10,000 nt of DNA from Candidatus Hydrogenedens sp. (lineage in GTDB: Bacteria > Hydrogenedentota > Hydrogenedentia > Hydrogenedentales > Hydrogenedentaceae), in NCBI GenBank assembly GCA_020216745.1, contig JAIWNQ010000150.1:1-10000 (forward strand). The letters run 5' to 3'. This document shows positions 1 through 6,944 of the stretch, one piece after another. The position numbers and the translations under genes are program-made. Numbering within the stretch: the first letter of the stretch is position 1; every line of letters starts with the position of its first letter. The notes under the pieces were generated by a model, which had not been told where the DNA came from, made no database searches, and saw only the letters and a program-made list of their open reading frames with translations.

Positions 1-1
1 T

Positions 2-1087
2 CCATTTTATGACGCAATAATCCTTGCTTGTGGGATGGAAACCAGTCAACGGCTTGGGATACCTGGAGAAGATTTGTATGGTTCTTATACTGCGAGCTCG
101 ATAGTTGGATGGTATAATTGTCATCCTGTATATCAATCTTTAGATATAAAACTTGATAGGGAACGTGTATTTATTATCGGTATGGGCAATGTAGCAATTG
201 ATGTGGCACGAATATTAACCAGACCAATAGAAGAACTTAAAGGGACAGATATTTCAGATAATGCATTGGAAACATTGAAAACAAGTAAGATTAAAGAAAT
301 ATATATTGTTGGACGTAGAGGACCTGCACAAGTAAAATTTAAGGAAAATGAATTATTAACATTAGAAGAAATAGGGGAAACTGATATATTAATTAATCCT
401 GAAGAATTAATCTTAAACGAAGCCAGCGATGAAGAAGTAAAAGCAAGTCCATCATTACAAAGAATTATGGATATACTTAAAAGATTTTCTGAGACCAAAC
501 CAACAAGAAAAAGAAGGATATATTTCCTCTTTCTAAGAACACCTATACGAATTGAAGGGCAGGGGAGAGTTGAAAGAGTTCTATTTGAAAAAAATGTTTT
601 GGAAGGTATGCCCAATAAGCAAAAAGCAACTGGCAGTGGGGAAATAGAGGTTCATGAGTGTGATTATATTATTTCGAGTATTGGTTATAGAGGAAATAAA
701 TTTCCAGGAGTCCCTTATGATGAAATGAAAGGAATTATACCTAACATTGCTGGCAGGGTTGTTAAAGAAGGAACAGTTATACATGGCTTATATGTAACAG
801 GATGGATTAAACGAGGTCCAGTAGGATTGATTGGAAATAATAAACCTGACAGTTTGGAAACAGTTAAAAATTTATTGGCAGACCTACCTACACTACCGTT
901 ATGTGAGTATCCACAACGGAACAATCTTATCCAATATTTAAAAGATAAAGATATTAAATTTATAACTTATGAGGAATGGAAAAAATTAGACCAATATGAA
1001 CTTGAACAGGGAGAGAAAGAAGGTAAAGTTCGAAAGCGTCTTTGTGACGTGGAAGAAATGCTAAAATTATTAAATAAAGTAAGATAG
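2..1087 (+). CDS. Ferredoxin/flavodoxin-NADP+ reductase, adrenodoxin-reductase type (5' partial)
   Basis: FAD-dependent enzyme expected to move electrons between NADP(H) and a ferredoxin or flavodoxin in the cytoplasm. The frame is open from base 2, before the first ATG at 35, and the residues there (FYDAIILACG, then IPGEDLYG and VGWYNCHP) are internal to the family. The true start and the N-terminal FAD-binding GxGxxG lie off the window. Visible family marks are the NADP-binding GMGNVAIDVARIL (about codons 57-69 of the visible part), IYIVGRRGPAQVKF, ISSIGYRG, the GRVV stretch, YVTGWIKRGPVGLIGNNK and the terminal ETVKNLLADL. The C-terminal tail ends normally at TAG. The stop lies only 5 bp from the stop of the convergent response-regulator gene, with no terminator hairpin between them. 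A flavodoxin gene about 1.8 kb downstream on the same strand is a plausible partner (inference). Family assignment is secure; the physiological acceptor is not. Confidence 0.9.
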   Translation, partial: PFYDAIILACGMETSQRLGIPGEDLYGSYTASSIVGWYNCHPVYQSLDIKLDRERVFIIGMGNVAIDVARILTRPIEELKGTDISDNALETLKTSKIKEIYIVGRRGPAQVKFKENELLTLEEIGETDILINPEELILNEASDEEVKASPSLQRIMDILKRFSETKPTRKRRIYFLFLRTPIRIEGQGRVERVLFEKNVLEGMPNKQKATGSGEIEVHECDYIISSIGYRGNKFPGVPYDEMKGIIPNIAGRVVKEGTVIHGLYVTGWIKRGPVGLIGNNKPDSLETVKNLLADLPTLPLCEYPQRNNLIQYLKDKDIKFITYEEWKKLDQYELEQGEKEGKVRKRLCDVEEMLKLLNKVR

Positions 1088-1092
1088 ATATT

Positions 1093-1515
1093 TTATATAC
1101 AACTTTTTTCTAATATTTTTTTGATAACATTAAGTAAATCGTCAGAATTAAATGGCTTATCTATGAAACTGTTGGGAGGAGGGACATCATATTCATTAGC
1201 AATTCTCTCTGCAGTCCAGCTATTACCTAACTCATAAGCGTTGACACCTGATAGAAAGACTATAGGAATTTTACACAAGAAAGGATGGGATTTAAATTCG
1301 ACATATAACTGTATTCCACTTTCGTCTGGAAGCATAACATCAAAAATACATAAATCTGGCATTTCTTTCTCCGCAAGTGCTAACGCCTTATAGGCATATT
1401 CAGATGTAAGCACTTTTGCTCCTTCCGCCTCAAATAAAAATTTTAGAGAATTAGAAATATCAGGCTCATCTTCTAATATTAATATTTTTTTGTTTGCTAA
1501 TACTTTGTCCGCCAT
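1093..1515 (-). CDS. Stand-alone response regulator receiver-domain protein
   Basis: A 140-residue protein consisting of one CheY-like receiver domain and no output domain. The conserved residues are all present: acidic pair E15/D16 in LILEDEPD, phospho-acceptor D59 in CIFDVMLPDESG, S89 in IVFLSG (the Ser/Thr switch), and K120 in FIDKPF. The stretch between S89 and K120 is longer than in minimal CheY and includes a PPP at 112-114, a pattern seen in other orphan receivers. It probably receives phosphate from a sensor kinase encoded elsewhere and acts through protein-protein contact, but target and kinase cannot be told. The gene is divergent from the M24 gene and convergent with the reductase, so it looks monocistronic. 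The ATG at 1515 has only a weak purine-rich upstream stretch (GAAAG) as ribosome site. Confidence 0.9.
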   Translation of the reverse strand: MADKVLANKKILILEDEPDISNSLKFLFEAEGAKVLTSEYAYKALALAEKEMPDLCIFDVMLPDESGIQLYVEFKSHPFLCKIPIVFLSGVNAYELGNSWTAERIANEYDVPPPNSFIDKPFNSDDLLNVIKKILEKSCI

Positions 1516-1602
1516 TTTTTTACTTTCATTTTAATAAATATTTTATAATTTTATATTATATCTAATTTCTACTTAAAAAAATAATTTAGAGGAGACTTTT
1601 GT
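1516..1602. promoter_or_regulatory. Divergent promoter region, response regulator / M24 gene
   Basis: This very AT-rich 87 bp gap separates two divergently read genes, so at least one promoter is expected. A TATAAT occurs on + at 1544-1549 (with a poor TTTACT at 1519-1524, 19 bp spacer) and another on - at 1555-1560. In DNA this rich in A and T such hexamers arise by chance, and no good -35 accompanies them, so the exact sites are uncertain. Confidence 0.3.
1589..1594 (+). promoter_or_regulatory. Shine-Dalgarno GAGGAG of the M24 gene
   Basis: GAGGAG lies 8 nt before ATG 1603 and supports that start. A second ATG follows immediately at 1606, so initiation one codon later is equally possible. 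Confidence 0.7.
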
Positions 1603-2811
1603 ATGATGACCAATTTTGAATTGTTCAAAATAAGAATTACTCTGATACAGTGTTTTTTGAAGGAAAATAACTATGAAGGGATTTTAATTTCGCGGGTTGA
1701 TAATTTTGCAATGGCTACAGGTGGAAAACGGAATTATATATGGAAGTATACAGATATAGGGGCAAATTCACTTTTAGTAACTAAAGAGGGCAATGTTTTT
1801 TATGTTGGAAATAATATCGAAGAATCAAGAATCATGGACGAAGAACTCAGTGAGTACCCCTGTGAAAAAATAACTTTTTTATGGTTCGAATCGTCCCCTT
1901 CAGAGGCAGTAAAAAGGTATTTTAAGATAACTGATGAGAGTAGATGGGTGTCTGACGATGGAAGTTTAGGAAAAAATGTAAATAATGAACTCAGTGTTTT
2001 AAGAGCATTGTTGACAGAAACAGAATTAGAGAAATATAGGAATTTAGGTAGACTTGCTGGTGAAGCAATGGTTGAAACACTTAAAGAAATCCAGCAAGGT
2101 AGTAGTGAAACAGAGGTGGCAAGCCGTTTAGTATATGAAGGGCATAAGAGAGGGTGTCTTGTTCCTGTATCTTTAGTTGCAAGTGATGAACGAATAGAAA
2201 AATATAGACATCCTTTACCTACGGAGAATGCATTACTATCGGGTATTGGAAATAAGAAGATTAAAAATATAGTTATGGTGGTAGGCTGTTTTATGAAAGA
2301 AGGACTTGTAGTATCATTGACAAGATTCAAACAAGTAGGGCAAATAAGTGAAGAAATAAAAGATGCTTATAAAAGAATATGTGGGGTTGATGTTATGATA
2401 CAGGAGGCAACACAACCAGAAAGGAGTTTAGGGGATGTTTTTATGGTATGTCAAAATGCATATAAGGTAATGGGATTCCCAGATAATGAATGGCATAATC
2501 ATCATCAAGGGGGAGCAACGGGATATGCAGGTAGAACATGCAAGGGGAAACCTAATGAAACCTTTCCTGTATTAGATAAACATTATCCAGAATTATTAAA
2601 ATCTTTTTTCGGCAAAGAGTTGCTATTTGGTTCTGCTTTTGCATGGAATCCCTCTGCAAAGGGTGTAAAATCAGAAGATACGTTCATTTTGTGCCCTGAT
2701 GGCACGCAGGAAATAGTGAGTTCTACACCTGAACTTCCAGAAATTAACCTCTCAGATGTCTTAAAAAGAGATGTAATTATAAAAAAATCTGGAATTATGG
2801 TTGTTGACTAA
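1603..2811 (+). CDS. M24 / creatinase-fold protein lacking most metal ligands (annotated type: M24 family metallopeptidase)
   Basis: A 402-residue two-domain protein: an N-terminal creatinase/prolidase-like domain (about 1-140) and a C-terminal pita-bread domain (about 150-385). Family marks are RHPLP (H203), LTRF around R241, HNHHQGG with H301 at the usual histidine-ligand place, and AWNPSAKGVKSEDT (347-360). By my alignment the five dinuclear metal ligands of prolidase and aminopeptidase P (D, D, H, E, E) read V226, S238, H301, N349, E358, so three are lost. H203, H301 and E358, matching the catalytic set of metal-free creatinase, remain. The protein may therefore be a metal-independent C-N hydrolase or a non-catalytic relative rather than a true aminopeptidase (inference). 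I recall similar RHPLPT / NPS..G.KSEDT proteins labelled M24 peptidase in other bacteria, so this is probably a subfamily trait. No signal peptide is seen. The flavodoxin gene follows after 69 bp. Confidence 0.85.
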   Translation: MMTNFELFKIRITLIQCFLKENNYEGILISRVDNFAMATGGKRNYIWKYTDIGANSLLVTKEGNVFYVGNNIEESRIMDEELSEYPCEKITFLWFESSPSEAVKRYFKITDESRWVSDDGSLGKNVNNELSVLRALLTETELEKYRNLGRLAGEAMVETLKEIQQGSSETEVASRLVYEGHKRGCLVPVSLVASDERIEKYRHPLPTENALLSGIGNKKIKNIVMVVGCFMKEGLVVSLTRFKQVGQISEEIKDAYKRICGVDVMIQEATQPERSLGDVFMVCQNAYKVMGFPDNEWHNHHQGGATGYAGRTCKGKPNETFPVLDKHYPELLKSFFGKELLFGSAFAWNPSAKGVKSEDTFILCPDGTQEIVSSTPELPEINLSDVLKRDVIIKKSGIMVVD

Positions 2812-2868
2812 ACAAAATGAATCTCGTTAAAAAGAAATCTTTTCCGTTATTTTGGTGTTATATTATGC

Positions 2869-2874
2869 AGGTGA
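2869..2874 (+). promoter_or_regulatory. Shine-Dalgarno AGGTGA of the flavodoxin gene
   Basis: AGGTGA lies 6 nt before ATG 2881 and fixes the start at the usual flavodoxin N-terminus (MKILILYGTTTGNT). The 69 bp gap after the M24 stop has no terminator-like hairpin, so read-through from the M24 gene is possible. Confidence 0.6.
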
Positions 2875-2880
2875 ACTAAA

Positions 2881-3402
2881 ATGAAAATATTAATATTATA
2901 TGGAACTACAACAGGAAATACTGCATATGTCGCAGAAATTATTGCCTCAGCAATAAAAGGGCATAATATTGATATAAAAAATGTCTGTTCCTTTGATGTG
3001 GAAGAATTACAAACATACGATTTTATAATCATGGGGACGCCAACATGGGCTAATGGTGAAATACAGAAAGATTGGAAAAACTTTCTTCCGAAATTAAATG
3101 AACAAATGCTGAAAAATAAAATTATTGCATTGTTTGGATTAGGAGATAGTGCTTTATTTCCTGACCAATTTGCGAGTGGTATACGAGAATTATATGACAA
3201 AATAATCACTTGTAAGGCTGAAATTATTGGCTTTTGTGATATAGAAGGCTATAAATTTAATGATTCAAAGGCTGTTGTAGATGGGAAATTTTGCGGGCTA
3301 ATCATTGATCAGGATAATGAGAGTAACATGACGGTTGATAGAGTATACAACTGGACTAAAAATCTTTTCACAGAGATTGACAAGAGAGAAGAGAGGGATT
3401 AA
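2881..3402 (+). CDS. fldA: Long-chain flavodoxin
   Basis: Small FMN-binding electron carrier, 173 residues, the usual length for the long-chain class. The phosphate-binding loop GTTTGNT is at 8-14. The 50s loop reads GTPTWANGEIQKDW with W56 placed to stack on the flavin. The 90s loop reads FGLGDSALFPDQF (85-97), where F93 takes the position usually held by the flavin-stacking tyrosine of GYPENF. The long-chain insertion follows (about 118-140), then the typical FCGLIIDQDNESNMTVDRVYNW ending, given here in part only as the family mark VDRVYNW near 152-158. It accepts electrons from a reductase such as the ferredoxin-NADP+ reductase type encoded at the left edge and passes them to unidentified enzymes (inference from context). 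It ends 9 bp from the convergent zinc-ribbon gene. The family is certain; the symbol is by homology only. Confidence 0.93.
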   Translation: MKILILYGTTTGNTAYVAEIIASAIKGHNIDIKNVCSFDVEELQTYDFIIMGTPTWANGEIQKDWKNFLPKLNEQMLKNKIIALFGLGDSALFPDQFASGIRELYDKIITCKAEIIGFCDIEGYKFNDSKAVVDGKFCGLIIDQDNESNMTVDRVYNWTKNLFTEIDKREERD

Positions 3403-3411
3403 AAGTATAAA

Positions 3412-3855
3412 TTAATTATCTCCAAAATATTTTTTGAAGAATTCTGGGTCGTCGATTGAATTTATTTCTTTTTCTATGAAGGTTTTTACATCATCTGCTG
3501 AGATGGGCTGTAATTGATTACCTGAAACAAGGTGCTGTTGATTTTTTTGTGTAGTAGGATAAATTTGTTTGCCTTCTTCTTCATGTTCGTAAAATTCATG
3601 AGAGGATTGTTCTTTGTCCAAATGTTTTATATCTGGCATAGCAAGTTCAAGAAACATTTCAACGATACTTGCTAAATGTTCTATCCTTTCTTTTCTTGAC
3701 CCTTTTTCGATGATGTGGCGGTTGATGGGTATTGCTCTATTTCTGAATACAATACTGAATTCATGACATGCAGGGCAAGGAAGTATCATAACTACGTCTG
3801 GTGGTAATTTGCCTGAGCCTATTCTCTGTTTGTTGCAATGAGGACAAATAATCAT
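3412..3855 (-). CDS. Zinc-ribbon protein of unknown function
   Basis: A 147-residue protein I do not recognise. The N-terminus holds two CPxC knuckles, C4-P-H-C7 and C27-P-A-C30, spaced as a small zinc ribbon. A basic helical stretch follows (about 45-75, with KGSRKERIEHLASIVEMF), then a charged, probably disordered middle rich in E, H and Q (80-120). It ends in an acidic helix-like tail DDVKTFIEKEINSIDDPEFF near the C-terminus. No membrane segment or signal peptide is seen. It is the last gene of the apparent aroA-aroKC transcript, 69 bp after aroKC, but nothing in it suggests a role in aromatic synthesis. A nucleic-acid or protein-binding role is the usual default for such ribbons and is only a guess. 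Its ATG at 3855 is preceded by a good SD that sits inside a hairpin. Confidence 0.75.
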   Translation of the reverse strand: MIICPHCNKQRIGSGKLPPDVVMILPCPACHEFSIVFRNRAIPINRHIIEKGSRKERIEHLASIVEMFLELAMPDIKHLDKEQSSHEFYEHEEEGKQIYPTTQKNQQHLVSGNQLQPISADDVKTFIEKEINSIDDPEFFKKYFGDN

Positions 3856-3860
3856 AACAA

Positions 3861-3897
3861 CTCCTCATTTGTTTATTACATGATAACAAACGAGGAG
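3861..3897 (-). promoter_or_regulatory. Hairpin sequestering the ribosome-binding site of the zinc-ribbon gene
   Basis: Arms 3861-3873 and 3885-3897 are inverted repeats of 13 bases. In RNA from the - strand all 13 can pair, with one G-U wobble; in + strand RNA that pair becomes an A-C mismatch. This favours function in the - transcript. The loop is 11 nt. The 3' arm contains GAGGAG (3866-3861), the SD placed 5 nt before ATG 3855, and the 5' arm supplies CTCCTC, a perfect anti-SD. The hairpin begins 27 nt after the aroKC stop. No T-run follows before the next start codon, so a translational switch or attenuator fits better than a plain intrinsic terminator. Confidence 0.55.
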
Positions 3898-3924
3898 GTA
3901 GATTATCAAAAAGGCTGTTTATGT

Positions 3925-5556
3925 TTAAGGTTCACAAGGGTCACCCCACTTCTTCGCCCAATCAGGATTCAATCGAACTTGAACCATCCAAATATCTAAA
4001 ATTGTTAATGCAGTCATATTTTCAATAACGGGGATAACTCTGGGGACAATGCAGGGGTCATGTCTGCCATGCACACGTATTTCCCTGTTATTAAAATGGA
4101 CATCCATTGTTTTTTGAGACTTTCCAATAGAGGAAGTTGGCTTAACAACAAGTCTTACAATAACAGGTTGTCCTGTACTAATGCCTCCTAAAATACCGCC
4201 AGCGTGATTTGTAAGGAATGAACCATTTTCCATAGCATCGTTTGATTCGCTACCTCGGAGCCGTGCTAATTGGAATCCATCGCCGAATTCAATACCTTTA
4301 ATAGCACCGATACTTATTAGTGCTGATGCTAAACGTGAGTTTAATTTAGCAAAGATAGGGTCACCCAGACCAGGAGGTAGTCCATGAATTTCTAATTGGA
4401 CAATTCCACCAACAGAATCTGCATCTTTTCGTGCTTTTAATATTTCTTCTTCCATAATCCTTGCGGAGTCAGGGTCAGAACAGCGAACTGGATTTTGTTC
4501 AATATTCTCAAAAGAACCTATCTTCTGAATTGGTTGCCCTGCAATTTCAACTGTGTGGGCAATAATTTTTACTCCTTTTCGTTCGAGTAGTTTTTTTGCA
4601 ATAGCACCACATGCAACTCTACATGCTGTTTCTCTGCCAGAGGACCTTCCACCGCCTCGATGGTCTCGTATTCCATATTTCATGTAAAATGTAAAATCTG
4701 CATGTCCAGGACGGAAAACGTCTTTAAGTTCTTCATAATGCTGGGATTTATAATCCTCATTATAAATAATTAACGCAATAGGTGCACCTGTTGTTTTTCC
4801 TTCGAAAACACCAGAGAGGATATGAACCTTATCAGACTCTTTTCTTCTGGTAGTAATAGAACTTTGTCCTGGACGTCTTCTATCCAACTCTTTCTGAATA
4901 TCCTCTTCAGAAATTTCGATACCTGGTTTAATTCCATCAAGAATAGCACCAATGGCTTTACCGTGACTTTCTCCGAACGTTGTCACACGGATAATTTCTC
5001 CAAATGTATTTGCAGAACGGGTATGAATTGCGAGTTCTTCACTAATTCGTCGCATTAATAGCTGAGCAATGTCAAAAGGGTCGCCAGATGTTGTATCGAT
5101 TAATATATCAGCAAAGGGAAGTAGTATTTCCTCCCTAAAAGAGAGTTCATCAAAGTATTGTCTTTTAGGATTCTCGGAATTTAGCCAGGGGGGAATTCCA
5201 TTTTTGGCTATTCTATCCCAGAGCACTTCTTTATCGGCTGTGAGGTATATTAATAATGCATTATGTCTTAGTTTTCTTCGATTGGGTGGGTGCAACATCA
5301 TAGAACCACCAGTAATAATAAGGCACCAATCCATACTTGAAATTTTTTGTGCTATTTTTGCTTCCAAATCCCTAAAATAATCCCTACCTTTCTCTATAAA
5401 AATCTGCCTGCATGTCTTTTTTTCTTTTGTTATTTCATAATAATAATGTTCGATCATCTCATCTGTTTCAAAACAAGTTAATCCTGTTATTTCTGCAAGC
5501 TGTTTACCAATGGTAGTTTTTCCAGCACCTTTAGGCCCAAAAACGACTAATTTCAA
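3925..5556 (-). CDS. aroKC: Bifunctional shikimate kinase-chorismate synthase fusion
   Basis: One unbroken frame of 543 residues. Residues 1-170 form a shikimate kinase: Walker A GPKGAGKTT (7-15), shikimate-contact D32 in ETDEMIE, R62 in YFRDLE, and GGS at 83-85. Residues 183-543 form a full-length chorismate synthase: TTFGESHG with H198, FRPGHADF with H285, the GGGRSSGRETACR block (301-313), and GRHDPCIVPR with D500. Catalytically it would phosphorylate shikimate (ATP) and convert EPSP to chorismate (reduced FMN), two non-consecutive steps; the step between is encoded just upstream by aroA. The start is TTG with an excellent AGGAGG 6 nt before it. M168 is the only near-junction internal ATG and has no SD, so a true fusion is favoured. 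Oddity: the kinase lid reads IPPWL where RPLL is usual, so the lid arginine seems lost. The synthase half is certain; the kinase specificity is likely. Confidence 0.9.
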   Translation of the reverse strand: MKLVVFGPKGAGKTTIGKQLAEITGLTCFETDEMIEHYYYEITKEKKTCRQIFIEKGRDYFRDLEAKIAQKISSMDWCLIITGGSMMLHPPNRRKLRHNALLIYLTADKEVLWDRIAKNGIPPWLNSENPKRQYFDELSFREEILLPFADILIDTTSGDPFDIAQLLMRRISEELAIHTRSANTFGEIIRVTTFGESHGKAIGAILDGIKPGIEISEEDIQKELDRRRPGQSSITTRRKESDKVHILSGVFEGKTTGAPIALIIYNEDYKSQHYEELKDVFRPGHADFTFYMKYGIRDHRGGGRSSGRETACRVACGAIAKKLLERKGVKIIAHTVEIAGQPIQKIGSFENIEQNPVRCSDPDSARIMEEEILKARKDADSVGGIVQLEIHGLPPGLGDPIFAKLNSRLASALISIGAIKGIEFGDGFQLARLRGSESNDAMENGSFLTNHAGGILGGISTGQPVIVRLVVKPTSSIGKSQKTMDVHFNNREIRVHGRHDPCIVPRVIPVIENMTALTILDIWMVQVRLNPDWAKKWGDPCEP

Positions 5557-5562
5557 AGATAT

Positions 5563-5568
5563 CCTCCT
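5563..5568 (-). promoter_or_regulatory. Strong Shine-Dalgarno supporting the TTG start of aroKC
   Basis: AGGAGG on the - strand lies 6 nt before TTG 5556. Starting there gives the expected kinase N-terminus (MKLVVFGPKGAGKTT), with no ATG or GTG better placed. The near-perfect SD offsets the weak TTG codon. Confidence 0.75.
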
Positions 5569-5583
5569 TATTATAAGATTCTT

Positions 5584-6879
5584 TTATTGATTATTCTTAT
5601 CTTCTAATATACGTGCATTTCCACCAATTTTTTGTAGGCAATCTAAGAATGTTGGAAATGTGATGTTTACAGATTCATAACCATCAATAATTGTTGTTCC
5701 AGGAAGCATTGTGCCCGCGATAGCTAAAGCCATAACAACACGGTGGTCCCCATGCCCATCTACATTTCCTGGGATCATGGAAGATTCTTCAATTTCTAAA
5801 CCATCGGGTAATTCTTTTATTTTAGCCCCTAATTTGGATAGTTCTTCTCTCATCACAGAGATGCGGTCTGTTTCTTTTAACCGTGCCTGCGGAACGTTGA
5901 GGAGCCTTGTTTTCCCCGATGCAAAACATGCAAGAACAGCCATCATTGGTAAAGCGTCAGGGGTCGCATTTAAGTCTATATCGCAACCTTTTAATTGCTT
6001 AGCACTCACTTTTATACCACCATCATCTTCAACCGTGACATCAGCCCCCATTTGTTTTAAGTATTGCAATACCGCTTTATCTCCTTGAGTGTCATTAATA
6101 TCCAGGCCTTGACAAATAACCTCATTATCAGGTAAAGCACCAGCAGATAAGAAAAAAGTTGCAGATGAAAAATCTCCAGGAATTTGTTTGTTAACAGTTT
6201 CATATTTTTGGCAACCAGGAATCGTGACATGTTTATATTCATTATCATACTGAAGTTGTATGCCATGTTCTTTAAGCCAATTAACCGTCATATCTACATA
6301 CGGCTTCTCGTATAAAAGCGGAACATCAATATCGGTGTTATTCTCTGCTAATGGAGTGTTGATAAGCAATGAGGTAAGATATTGGCTTGACACTGCTTTT
6401 ATAGAGGTATTACCACCTCTAATTTTCCCTTGAATAACAATAGGAGGTAAGTCATTATTTCTTGTGGAAACAACCTTAGCCCCCAAATTGTTTAATGAAC
6501 CAATAAGAGGTCCAACGGGTCTTCTTCTAATTTGATAATCCCCCGTCATAACAATTAATCCCTGCTCAATAAGGGCAGAACTTCCTAATGCGATACACAT
6601 AGTCGTCCCAGAATTGCCTACATCAATTACGTTGTCTGGTATTTCCCATTTTCCACCTTTCCCTTCTACAATCCATTGGTCGTTTTCTGTCACAATATGT
6701 ACACCTAAACAGCGATACGTTTCGACCGCTGACATTGTATCCGCAGAAGCAAGTGGATACTTTATCACACTTTTCCCTTCAGCAAGCGAAGAGATAGCCA
6801 CTGCTCTTATTGTATGTGATTTTGAAGCGGGTATTTTTACTGAACCTCTTAAATTTGAACCTTCCACAATAAGTTTCAT
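5584..6879 (-). CDS. aroA: 3-phosphoshikimate 1-carboxyvinyltransferase (EPSP synthase)
   Basis: Joins phosphoenolpyruvate to shikimate-3-phosphate in the cytoplasm, the sixth shikimate-pathway step. The 431-residue length is normal for the two-domain inverted-barrel fold. Visible motifs are PASKSHTIRA (K20, S21, R25), GNSGTT (89-93), RRRPVGPL with R120, SSQYLTSLL, PDALPMMAVLACFASG with D308, RLKETDRI with E336 and R339, and GDHRVVMALAI with R380. One oddity is C95 in GTTMCIA, where an arginine is the rule (Arg100 of the E. coli enzyme); the codon is TGT, one change from CGT. Another is I406 where E. coli has Lys411, a position that varies in other bacteria. It starts at ATG 6879 after AGAGGTG and ends 27 bp before aroKC, so the two genes are almost surely co-transcribed and supply the last three steps to chorismate. 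Confidence 0.95.
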   Translation of the reverse strand: MKLIVEGSNLRGSVKIPASKSHTIRAVAISSLAEGKSVIKYPLASADTMSAVETYRCLGVHIVTENDQWIVEGKGGKWEIPDNVIDVGNSGTTMCIALGSSALIEQGLIVMTGDYQIRRRPVGPLIGSLNNLGAKVVSTRNNDLPPIVIQGKIRGGNTSIKAVSSQYLTSLLINTPLAENNTDIDVPLLYEKPYVDMTVNWLKEHGIQLQYDNEYKHVTIPGCQKYETVNKQIPGDFSSATFFLSAGALPDNEVICQGLDINDTQGDKAVLQYLKQMGADVTVEDDGGIKVSAKQLKGCDIDLNATPDALPMMAVLACFASGKTRLLNVPQARLKETDRISVMREELSKLGAKIKELPDGLEIEESSMIPGNVDGHGDHRVVMALAIAGTMLPGTTIIDGYESVNITFPTFLDCLQKIGGNARILEDKNNQ

Positions 6880-6883
6880 ACGA

Positions 6884-6890
6884 CACCTCT
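6884..6890 (-). promoter_or_regulatory. Shine-Dalgarno of aroA
   Basis: AGAGGTG on the - strand lies just before ATG 6879. It supports the start that gives the usual EPSP synthase N-terminus. Confidence 0.6.
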
Positions 6891-6914
6891 ATTATCCTTT
6901 TCTATTGGAACCAT

Positions 6915-6944
6915 ATTATAAAACAACTAAATTTCAGTAGTCAT
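6915..6944 (-). promoter_or_regulatory. Putative sigma-70-type promoter of the aroA-aroKC operon
   Basis: On the - strand ATGACT (6944-6939, four of six matches to TTGACA) is followed after 18 bp by a perfect TATAAT (6920-6915). Transcription would start near 6908, giving a leader of about 28 nt that contains the SD. No attenuator or leader peptide fits in so short a leader. Chance hits are likely in AT-rich DNA, but the placement is right. Confidence 0.4.

Noticed and set aside
133..615. Open frame of 160 codons on the - strand
   Set aside because: Antisense shadow of the reductase, which has clear conserved motifs over the same bases.
1800..2330. Open frame of 176 codons on the - strand
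   Set aside because: It lies wholly inside the M24 gene opposite strong family motifs, is rich in Ser/Phe/Leu as expected of an antisense frame, and resembles no protein.
2847..3209. Open frame of 120 codons on the - strand
   Set aside because: Antisense to the flavodoxin FMN-binding loops, with no SD and no recognisable content.
3861..3897. Hairpin read as a plain intrinsic terminator
   Set aside because: No run of T follows on either strand, and on the - strand the SD and start codon follow at once. An attenuation role is not excluded.
5000..5060. Separate chorismate synthase gene starting inside the fusion
   Set aside because: The only nearby ATG (codon 168) has no SD, the frame is continuous, and the kinase half has its own strong SD.
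5711..6088. Open frame of 125 codons on the + strand
   Set aside because: Antisense to the EPSP synthase catalytic motifs; composition is that of a shadow frame.
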